From assembly GCA_026874595.1 (NCBI GenBank), contig CM049320.1:30908214-30972213 (forward strand): 64,000 nucleotides of DNA, given 5' to 3'. The notes under the pieces were generated by a model. That model was given only the letters and a program-made list of their open reading frames with translations, had not been told where the DNA came from and searched no databases. Below are positions 39,001 to 51,000 of the stretch, piece after piece; the first letter of the stretch is position 1, and each line of letters opens with the position of its first letter. The DNA comes from Sipunculus nudus. Lineage: Eukaryota > Annelida > Sipuncula > Golfingiida > Sipunculidae. Made by a program: the position numbers and the translations under genes.

Positions 39001-42000
39001 ACTTCATCATGTTAACCCAGATATATTTGCATTCTCATACAATGCTGTCCTCGATGCAAGATGTAATGGCACTCTAACACTGGTGACCTTGGCATAGACT
39101 CTCTAATGACAGGACATGATAACACTATACCAAGTTACCCAGGAACAACTGCAGCCATCAACACCAAGTGACATTTAAGTATTGATCTTGTGAAAAAGAA
39201 AAAAAAATGTATTTCTAAAAAGTTAGCAGAGAATCCTCAGAACATTGAATTTCTTTGTCTTGCCCTAAGCTCATTTGACACAAATGGTATCCTAAACAAA
39301 AATGAGGAGGAAAAAGACTCGGCCATTTTCACTTGTCATAATTAAAGGTATGTGCAATCAGCAAACCTTTTTAAGCTACTTTTGGATGTCCTAGATTATA
39401 TTTCACAGCTGACCTTCAGTAAACCATCATGTGTAAGTAGCATGAAAAGAACTTGAGAGTTTTTCTGGTTTCCTTTTTTTTTAATTTGGCAGTTTGACTT
39501 CAGTTTTTCATTTTCAGACCCTTGTTGATTTTGAACTATACTAGGTGTGCTGGTTAGGATTATCCAGTTGATTTGCAGTCATCATGTGTTATGAGAGTTA
39601 AAAGGGCTGGAGGGTTTTTGTGGTTTCTGGTGATTAGTGTTGGGACGATATGGGTTTTTGATATCATGATAATTATTCAAATTTTATTGCGATATACCGC
39701 ATATAATGGCATTAATAAGCCATCAATAATGATATTTATAACAACCACCTTTAAAGTCTTGACTTTATACAAGGGGTTAAGTATTAATATCATTTGTACC
39801 TATTGTGCCAGTACCACAGAATGACTCATTAAGTGATGTAAGTTGCATTAAGGTCCTGCAGGTGTGCAAGCTTGAGGCGCGGGAAGTCCTGTCCCCATTG
39901 TCGAATCACACTTGTCAGAACTTTCCATCAGTTTCCTATAGTTACATAAAAGCCGGAGAATCCAGGCCAGTTTTTGGAGAATGTGTCATACGAATCATGG
40001 CTAAATATATAATCTCAATCTCAATATTATATGGGAAAATATGCAACCCATATGGAATGTTTGATTCAGTGGTGACACTTTTAGGTTGACATTTTCGTTC
40101 CATGCAATAAAAGCATAAATATGTGTATTTATTGCTCTTTCATTATAATGTTATTTTCTCTTGGAATTCTCAAGCTTTTGTCCTCTCTGATTCATCCTGC
40201 TACTTCCAGACATTTCCGACTTATCCCGAAGCCTGTAAGCACACAGTTCCACCCACACGCATGTATTCAAATACATGTGGTTTATAAAAATAAATGTGAT
40301 TCTTTGAAATAAATTTATTTTGAACTTCAAGGGCTTGCTTGTGAACCAAAATCGTGAACAAAAATTGATATTGTGATATCACGATAATAGGAAAGTTGAC
40401 AGTATGATAACCATAGCGGTCAGATATCATGATAATACCATATACCAGTAACCATCCCAACCCTACTGTTGATTCTATTAGCTGTATGTATCAGCAGTAC
40501 TTGGGAGCTTTTATCAAATAAAAGAACGTTCTAACATAAAAGCTCATTGACGTGTTTGAATATTTATAATAAGAGGTAAATACTATGTGTAGCATTTCAT
40601 TCATATCTCTTAAAGTTGGCTAGACATTTCTATGACCAACACTGGTACACTCAATCAGGAATATTGGTCAAACTTTCATGATATTTTTATTTTAATCGGC
40701 CGTATATTTAACTTTTGAAAACTATTCATGTATTAACATTTTTTGTTTGTTGTTTATATGTATCCTTTCATGTGACACTTTTAATATATTTTTCCACATT
40801 GCATCATTAAATGGTTCAGGTCACAAGGTTCATTGTATAACACACAGTGCAGATACAGTGTATACCTTTCTAGCTACTTTTGACTTCTTTATCAAATTTA
40901 GTTAATGCTCCTTTGAGTACGGAAAATTTTAATTTTTAGCAAACATGTGAGCTTATGCGATGGTGCGTCGTCGTGTGTGGTGCATTGTGCGTCGTGCGTC
41001 ATCTGTACGTTAACCATAGCTTTCTCAAAAATGGCAGGAGCGAGCATCATCACATTTTTAACAAATAATCAGTCATCCAAAAAACTATATCTGATTTTGT
41101 TTATTTTTTTTCTAACTGCATTTTCTTAGATTTTAGAGGGAAAAAGCTAAAAAAGCTTTAAAAATCTTCTTCTCCGAAACTGTCCTGCCAAATTGTCCAG
41201 TATTTCACCGAAATGATCCCTGTAACAATCTTTCTCGTGTTTGTTCGAATGGTTCCAGTTCAGAGATTTTAGGGCAAGTTACAGGAGGTTGAACTTTGTT
41301 AACTGTGCAAAAAAGCATATTAAAATTTAAATCTCAGAAACTGCTGGAGCTATCATCACCAAATTTTATGCGAATGTTGGTCACCTAGGTCATATCTGAA
41401 ATTGAGGTATTGGTGGCGCTACCTGCATCCACCTTTTTTGTACGGGGTGATCAGTGCCTGTATCACACTGAGGGCTACAAGAAACTTCTTCTCTGAAACC
41501 ATATGGCCAAAATGTTTAATATTGCACAGAAATGATCCTAGGGTAGTGCTTTCTGAAGTTTGTTCAAATGGTCTCTTTTCAGTGACTTTTGGCTAAGTTA
41601 TGGGAAGCTGAATTTAGTCATATGCCATAACAGCCCATTTAAGCTCAGTGGCTACAAAGATCTTCTCCTCAAAAGCCACTGGGCCAAATTCTTAAATCTC
41701 ACATATTATTTATCCTCAGATGTTAATAATTCAAGTTTGTTCAAATGGTTTTGGTTCAGTGCTTTTTGGCTGAGTTATGGGAAGCTGAACTTAGCCAGTT
41801 TGCTGTATCTTCCTATTTGAGTTATAAACCTGCAAAACGTTTTTCGACTGATGCCACTGAAGCCAGTTTGTTAAATATTTTACAAGAATAATCCCTACAA
41901 TAATTCTTATAATAATTGTATCCCCAGACAAAGTCGGGGGATACTATGTTTTCATACCGGTCCCGCCGCCACCGCCGCCGCCGCCGCCGCATATGAATCT

Positions 42001-45000
42001 TGTTGGCGGGATAACCCAAAATATATTTCACGGAAATTTACCAAACTTGGTATATGTATAGATATGGGTAAGAGGACGACGCCTATTTAAAATGAGGTCA
42101 TGACCTTTACAAGGAGAGTGTCCTTGACCTTGAATAGGTTCAATTTTGGAGAAAATCACACAAATTCTTTAATATCTCAAGAAATCTTGCATGGATTTAT
42201 CCCAAAATTAAGTTGATGGAAGATCATGGATAGGGTTGTCATGTTCCAGAAACTGGTGGCGCCACCTATTATTCTTTACTTGTTTTCGTGCCGTTTAATA
42301 CCCCCAAAATTGCCACCTTACAGTACTGTGAGCATTATAAGTCAAAAACTAATGGACAGATTTATTTAATATTATGCATATACATAGGTATGGGTTATGG
42401 GATGATGCTTATTTAAATTGGGGTCATGACCTTTCCTATGATAGTGGCCTTGACCTTGAATATTGCCATATATGGTGAAATCACACACGTCTTATGATAT
42501 CTCCAGTGTTGATAGCCATATGGATTTCAAACATGACTTATGTATGGCCCACCACTAAAGTAAGAACCCTATAGGTTCTAGGGTCATGAGGTCAAAGGTC
42601 AAGGTCACTGGACTGGCATTTTAAAAGATACTGTGGATGCATTTTAAGCCAAACTTTCATCCCAGGTCTTCCATCTTGAATATATAGCTCACTTACCAAT
42701 AGTGGATGATCCATATAAATTTTCGGGTCACAAGGTCAAAGGTCAAGGCCACAGGAGCTATCTGTCCAAAAATTAGTTTCTGGATGATAATTCCTGCTTT
42801 TATTGATGTAATGATTTCAATCTTGACTTATATATGTCCCATTGAAAAAGCAAGACCCAAATTGATTTTGGGGTCATGAGGTCAAAGGTCAAGGTCACAG
42901 GACACATCTTTAAAAAGATTGTGGATGCAATTTCAGCCAAACATTTCATCTCAGACCTTTCATCTTGCACATACAAGTCATCTGCCAATAGAGGAAGACC
43001 CCTATCAATTTTGAGGTCACGAGGTCCAAGATGAAGGTCACAGGAGCCATCTGTCCAAAAATTAGTTTCTGGATGATAATTCCTTCTTTTATTGATGTAT
43101 GGATTTCAAACTTGACTTGTATTCGACCCATTGGAAAAGCAAGACCGGAATTGAATTTGGGGTCATGAGGTCAAAGGTCAAGGTCACAGGAAACCTCTTT
43201 AAAAAGATTGTGGATGCATTTTCAGCCAAACAATTCATCTCAGATCTTTCATCTTGCACATATAGTTCACCTGCCAAGAGTGGAAGACCCCTATCAATTT
43301 TGAGGTCACAAGGTCAAAGGTGAAGGTCACTGGAGCCATCTGTCCAAAAATAACTTTCTGGATGATAATTCCTGCTTTTATTGATGTATGGATTTCAAAC
43401 TTGACTTATATATGTCCCATTGGAAAAGCAAGACCCAAATTGATTTTCGGGTCATGAGGTCAAAGGTCAAGGTCACAGGACACATCTTAAAAAAGATGTG
43501 GATCCATTTTCAGCCAAACATTTCATCTCAGATCTTTCATCTTGCACATATAGTTCACCTGCCAAGAGAGGAAGAACCCTGTCAATTTTGAGGTCACAAG
43601 GTCAAAGGTGAAGGTCACAGGAGCCATCTGTCCAAAAATTAGTTTCTGGATGATAATTCCTTCTTTTATTGATGTATGGATTTCAAACTTGGCTTTGTTA
43701 TTGACCCATTAGAAAAGCAAGACCCGAATTGATTTTTGGGTCATGAGGTCAAAGTTCAAGGTCACAGGAAACCTCTTTTAAAAGATTGTGGATGCATTTT
43801 CAGCCAAACAATTAATCTCAGATCTTTCATCTTGCACATATAGTTCACCTGCCAAGAGTGGAAGACCCCTATCAATTTTGAGGTCACAAGGTCAAAGGTG
43901 AAGGTCACAGGAGCCATATGTCCAAAAATTAGTTTCTGGATGATAATTCCTGCTGTTATTGATGTATGGATTTCAAACTTGACTTGCATATGTCCCATTG
44001 GAAAAGTAAGACCAAAATTGATTTTGGGGTCATGAGGTCAAGGTCACAGGACACATCTTTAAAAAGATGTGGATGCATTTTCAGCCAAACATTTCATCTC
44101 AGATCTTTCGTCTTGCACATACAGTTCTCCTGCCAAGAGAGGAAGAACACTATCAATTTTGAGGTCACAAGGTCAAAGGTGAAGGTCACAGGAGCCATCT
44201 GTCCAAAAATTAGTTTCTGGATGATAATTCCTTCTATTATTGATGTATGGATTTCAAACTTGACTTGTATTCGACCCATTGGAAAAGCAAGACCGGAATT
44301 GAATTTGGGGTCATGAGGTCAAAGGTCAAGGTCACAGGAAACCTCTTTAAAAAGATTGTGGATGCATTTTCAGCCAAACAATTCATCTCAGATCTTTCAT
44401 CTTGCACATATAGTTCACCTGCCAAGAGTGGAAGACCCCTATCAATTTTGAGGTCACAAGGTCAAAGGTGAAGGTCACTGGAGCCATCTGTCCAAAAATA
44501 ACTTTCTGGATGATAATTCCTGCTTTTATTGATGTATGGATTTCAAACTTGACTTATATATGTCCCATTGGAAAAGCAAGACCCAAATTGATTTTCGGGT
44601 CATGAGGTCAAAGGTCAAGGTCACAGGACACATCTTAAAAAAGATGTGGATGCATTTTCAGCCAAACATTTCATCTCAGATCTTTCATCTTGCACATATA
44701 GTTCACCTGCCAAGAGAGGAAGAACCCTGTCAATTTTGAGGTCACAAGGTCAAAGGTGAAGGTCACAGGAGCCATCTGTCCAAAAATTAGTTTCTGGATG
44801 ATAATTCCTTCTTTTATTGATGTATGGATTTCAAACTTGGCTTTGTTATTGACCCATTAGAAAAGCAAGACCCGAATTGATTTTTGGGTCATGAGGTCAA
44901 AGTTCAAGGTCACAGGAAACCTCTTTTAAAAGATTGTGGATGCATTTTCAGCCAAACAATTAATCTCAGATCTTTCATCTTGCACATATAGTTCACCTGC

Positions 45001-48000
45001 CAAGAGTGGAAGACCCCTATCAATTTTGAGGTCACAAGGTCAAAGGTGAAGGTCACAGGAGCCATATGTCCAAAAATTAGTTTCTGGATGATAATTCCTG
45101 CTGTTATTGATGTATGGATTTCAAACTTGACTTGCATATGTCCCATTGGAAAAGTAAGACCAAAATTGATTTTGGGGTCATGAGGTCAAGGTCACAGGAC
45201 ACATCTTTAAAAAGATGTGGATGCATTTTCAGCCAAACATTTCATCTCAGATCTTTCGTCTTGCACATATAGTTCTCCTGCCAAGAGAGGAAGAACACTA
45301 TCAATTTTGAGGTCACAAGGTCAAAGGTGAAGGTCACAGGAGCCATCTGTCCAAAAATTAGTTTCTGGATGATAATTTCTTCTTTTATTGATGTATGGAT
45401 TTCAAACTTGGCTTTGTTATTGGCCCATTAGAAAAGCAAGACCCGAATTGATTTTGGGGTCATGAGGTCAAAGGTCAAGGGCACAGGACACATCTTTAAA
45501 AAGATTTTGGATGCATTTTCAGCCAAACAGTTAATCTCAGATCTTTCATCTTGCACATATAGTTCACCTGCCAAGAGTGGAAGACCCCTATCAATTTTGA
45601 GGTCACAAGGTCAAAGGTGAAGGTCACAGGAGCCATATGTCCAAAAATTAGTTTCTGGATGATAATTCCTGCTGTTATTGATGTATGGATTTCAAACTTG
45701 ACTTGCATATGTCCCATTGGAAAAGTAAGACCAAAATTGATTTTGGGGTCATGGGGTCAAGGTCACAGGACACATCTTTAAAAAGATGTGGATGCATTTT
45801 CAGCCAAACATTTCATCTCAGATCTTTCATCTTGCACATATAGTTCTCCTGCCAAGAGAGGAAGAACCCTGTCAATTTTGAGGTCACAAGGTCAAAGGTG
45901 AAGGTCACAGGAGCCATCTGTCCAAAAATTAGTTTCTGGATGATAATTTCTTCTTTTATTGATGTATGGATTTCAAACTTGGCTTTGTTATTGACCCATT
46001 AGAAAAGCAAGACTCGAATTGATTTTGGGGTCATGAGGTCAAAGGTCAAGGGCACAGGACACATCTTTAAAAAGATTGTGGATGCATTTTCAGCCAAACA
46101 ATTAATCTCAGATCTTTCATCTTGCACATATAGTTCACCTGCCAAGAGTGGAAGACCCCTATCAATTTTGGGGTCACAAGGTCAAAGGTGAAGGTCACAG
46201 GAGCCATATGTCCAAAAATTAGTTTCTGGATGATAATTCCTGCTGTTATTGATGTCTGGATTTCAAACTTGACTTGCTATATCCCATTGGAAAAGTAAGA
46301 CCAAAATTGATTTTGGGGTCATGAGGTCAAAGGTCAAGGTCACAGGACACATCTTTAAAAAGATGTGGATGAATTTTCAGCCAAACATTTCATCTCAGAT
46401 CTCTCATCTGTACATATAGTTCTCCTGCCAAGAGAGGAAGAACACTATCAATTTTGAGGTCACAAGGTCAAAGGTGAAGGTCACAGGAGCCATCTGTCCA
46501 AAATAAGTTTCTGGATGATAATTCCTGCTTTATTGATGTATAGATTTCAAACTTGACTTGCATATGTCCCATTGAAAAAGCAAGACCCAAATTGATTTTG
46601 GGGTCATGAGGTCAAAGGTCAAGGGCACAGGACACATCTTTAAAAAGATCAAGGTCACAGGACCAACATCTTCAACAAGATTGTGGATTGTTAGATGGAA
46701 GAAACAATAAAAATGTTAAGTGTCAGTATATGCTGCTAAAAGTGGGGTCTATTCTTGTAGGGGGGGGGGGCCTACTATGTCTGGGGATACTCTGGCACCT
46801 GCGGTGCCAAGAAATGTGTAGTTGTCATTAATGGTTCCACATGAATGATTTTTGGCTGAATTATGGAGATTGAATTGAGTCATTTTACTATGTATGTTAG
46901 CTGTGTGATGCTGTTACATCTAGCCTGGCACCAGTTTATCAGCATCTATTACATCATGCCACTAGACATTTAGATTTCAGGTTATCTTTGGTTAATATTG
47001 ACAAGAAAATTTTTTAAAATCTTTTAAAAAATTTAGATATATGATTTTAGTTATTCATCATACCAGGCAATGTAACAATCATGGATATTCAGCTCTCTGT
47101 GGTTATTTTAAGACAACTGTGCGCAGATTATTAATTTTTAGCTCAGCTGACTTTCAGTCATGCTGGGCTATAGCGATGGGTCTTTGTCCGTCGTCCTTCC
47201 GTCTGTCCGTCCGTCCGTCCGGCCAGCTGTCCGGCCGTTAGCAGGGCACAAATCGTAACTGTAGGGGCTAGGGCCATGAACCCTATGCAGTCTTAGAGGT
47301 TATAAAAAGATCTCCTTGCAAACCCGAAATTAGGTCACTGCGACCTATATTCTCGAAGTTATGGGGTGTGTTTGCACCCCCCAGAAATAACTCTTTGAGA
47401 CAAGATTTTCATCCCAAACCTTCCATCTTTCACATACAGCTCACCTACCAACAGGGGAAGAACCATAATTTTTTTGAGGTCAAAAGGTCAAAGGTCAAGG
47501 TCACAGGAGCCTCTTCTTTGAAAAGGCTGTGGATGCATTTTAAGCCAACCCTTTCATCCCAATTCTTTGATCTTTCACATATAGCTCACCTACTAAGTTG
47601 GAGAAGAATCCTACAGATTTTTAGGTCACAAGGTCAAAGGTCAGGGTCACAGGATCCACTTCTTTGAAAAGGTTGTGGACACATTTCAAGCTAGAATTTT
47701 CATTCCAAACCTTCCAGCACTGATATCGCTTCTCTGCCAACAGGGGAAAAGACCTGTTGATTTTGAGGTCAAAGGTCAATTTCACAGCACCCACTTCTTG
47801 CGTGGAGTCATTTTCAGGCAAACTTTTCAATCTGTACCTTCCATCTGTCATATTTGGCTTACCTACCAATAAGGGAAGAAGCCTATTGATGTTGAGGTCA
47901 AAAAGTCAAAGGTCAAGGTCACAATATTTAATTGTTCTAAATGCTTGTGAGCATATTTCAAGTGTAACTGTTCAACCCAAACCTTCAGTCTTTCACATAT

Positions 48001-51000
48001 GCCACATCTATGCATCACTCAGTTTGACTCAAACTTCATATTTATGGATCTTTTTGCTTGAATAAATAACTTATTGATTTTGGGGTCAGCTGGTCAGCAG
48101 GTTAAAGGTTGCAGGTCAAAGTTATTCACCCATTGGTTGCCAAGTAATTACACCAGATTTAAGTGGTTAGTAGTTACCCATCATTTAGAAAGAATCCAGT
48201 TGATATATGGGCAAAAGGCCAAGGTCATAGGTCAGGGATGATCACAATTACTTATTTTATAGACCATCTCTATTTTTCTTGTATATATAACCATCCCACT
48301 CCAGCTGGTACATCTCCCTGTGTGGCTGTAATTGTGAGTGACACTGATGACATATGACTCCCTTTTGTATCAGCCTATTAAGTGATATGGCTCAGTGATA
48401 AGTACCTCGTTACTTCATAACAAAAACACTGTTGTCAGAATGCTTCAGCCAGGCATTAAGACTATGAGAGTATAGTATTAAGGTTTAGCTACTGATTTAT
48501 AAGATGATGGGAACATTTTGCAGTTTATTTTATGGAATCCTAGCAATAAACTTAGTTTCCCAGATATCTGAATATTTTAATATATATCACCACATATAAA
48601 AGCAAGTGTTTGTTCTCATAATATGTGGATGTGTACCTTGATTTAGGATGGCTTTTTGTTTTATTTCAAGACTCTTAGTCATGCTTTCTGCATTTCTTTT
48701 CTTCCAGGTTTGGCAGTTTACCTACCCTGCTGACCCCATTGAAAAGCAGAGTGATAATAAAAAAATATTGGACTTACACTTTTTACAATTGCATATCTAT
48801 AAATCTGATATGAGGGCCTGGACATGCCTTTTGAAATATTTTGGGCATTCATTACTGGATAATTTGCCCCAAGTTTGGTCTCTTATTGGAGAATGTGGGA
48901 TATCAAATGTCATACTTGTCAGAAATCCATTATCTCTGCCAGTTAGCCACCTTAGAAATTCTTTCTTCAGTGCAGTTTCAGTAATTTTTCTTTAATGTTT
49001 GGTCCGATTTAGAGAATGTTTGTTGTCTGATTTCAGACTTGTCAGAAGTCCAATATGGCAACCAGGCAACCATCTTTTTATTCCTTTTGATCATATTATC
49101 TCAAGAACAGTTAAAATGAATGCAGTTGGATGTATATTTATGTAATCTTGTAAAGGATTGGGTCAAATATTTCTGAATAAATATTACCATCATTTATAAA
49201 AGTGCAGTACAGTTGGCTTGTATTGAATAAAAATTCATACAGAAGCACCTGTTTCTCAATAATTCTTGCATGTATTTCCTTGATTTTTGCTATATATTTT
49301 GATCTTATATTTGCCCTTTGTGGTGTTCCTTTTGAGACTGACAGGTTTCAAGCAAGCTGTTGGAATAGTTCCTGATAGCTTAACAATCATGCATTTTCCT
49401 CAGACCATAAATTCACTGTGTTTTAACCAGACATAGGTGATATATATTTCTGTTGTCATAGAAAATTTTCAACAAATTGGCAAATTGGTTCTTCAAATTT
49501 GACTGGAAGTTGTGAATCTCAGTCCATGATGTCACAGGTCATGCTTGGCAGCTGAGCGTCATGACCCATGGGTCACTTGTTGGTATCATTACTCAACTTA
49601 ATTCAAGAATTTGCCATCAGTAAGATATATCTGTATTTTAATTTTGCATTCAGTATGCATCCATAATAATTTTACATATATTCCTGATTTCTTTTTTTAT
49701 AAAAAGTCAGCTGAAAAGCATTTTGTATTGGGAAAATAAATTTTAAAGTTATTTCAAGTAGGGACCACTTTTGTGCACAGATGGCAGCACTTAGTTTACC
49801 ATTGGCGATTGCCAGTGCCTTGATGTTGGCCATTAGCCAAGATGATGTCAGCTCTATAAATAGTTTTGGCACAGTGCCAGGATTGGAAGAAGTGCAGCCA
49901 GGTATAGGTCAAGAGATCAATCAGTGCAGTAGCTGCATTCTATTTATAGCTTTGGCAGACTACTCACTGCATCATATTTGGCACCAATGTTCAGCCTGAA
50001 TCTATTTGTAGATTTGGCAGACTGCAAGCTGTGTCAGATTATGCAACAGGTTAAGAGTTCACTCAGTGCAGCCAGGTACAGGTCAAAAGTTCACTCAGTG
50101 CAGTAGCTTGAGGCAGCAATTTGTCACAGGTCACTCGGGGGCAACTGCCTTACTCACCTAAGCCTTGGCAGCCCAGTGCATCAAACTCTGGGGAAGTTTG
50201 AGGTATTGGACTGATATTTTGACCTGTCTATGCGTCTTTGATGGTATTCTCATGTACAAGACAGGTGGTGCCACCTACATTGACTTTTGCAGTGTATGCA
50301 CCTGCTTATTTCTACAGAGGAATTTGATACATCAGCCTAAAATTGGGCATGTTTATACATATCGGGTAGCTTTATAATGTACAAAACTGATGGCGCCACC
50401 TACAGTAATTTTTGCACAGTGTATGTCCCTGCTCATTTCACAGGAGGGGCTTGACATATCAGTCTGACATTGGGCATATGTTTATATTTCTTTGTTGTAT
50501 ATAAGACTGGTGGTGCCAGCTACAATCATTGTATCCGCGAAAACAGTGTCTTGTGGATACTATGTTTTCAGTCGAACGCCGACGCCGCCGCCATCGCCGC
50601 ATAGGTTTCCTGAGAACTCCTCAGTAACCACTGGGCAGAATTTTTTAAAATTCGGAATTATGATCGGTCACATGTGAACTGCTGCGCCCTCATTTGGTTG
50701 ACCTCTGACCTTTCCTCTCTGCCCAGCATACATTTGTGCGTCTGTTTCCACACATAAACCCACATATCTCTGGAACCGTTTGACCGATAAGGCTAAAGGT
50801 TTTGCACAAATGTAGCCCTCAGAAAGCTTTATAACATACACTAAAATGGTGGCGCCACCTGCAACCATTTTTGCACTGCGTCCATCTGTTCATCTGCCTT
50901 GGGATAAAAACACTCGTATCTCTGCATTGGTTGGACTTATCCACCTGAAATTTTGCATGTGTATACATCCTGGACAGCTTTCTTGGTTTTATGACAGGTG

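Noticed and set aside
42800-45717. Many 60-116 codon open frames such as those reading LTFDLMTP or MDFKLDLY on either strand
   Set aside because: They recur with the 288-bp and 1148-bp repeat periods and lie on both strands. They are translations of AGGTCA-rich repeats, not genes.
48648-48995. 115-codon frame after a ttccag acceptor-like site in intron 14
   Set aside because: Joining it between exons 14 and 15 would break EIWREFYEHV, which matches the family directly, and its sequence is unrecognised.
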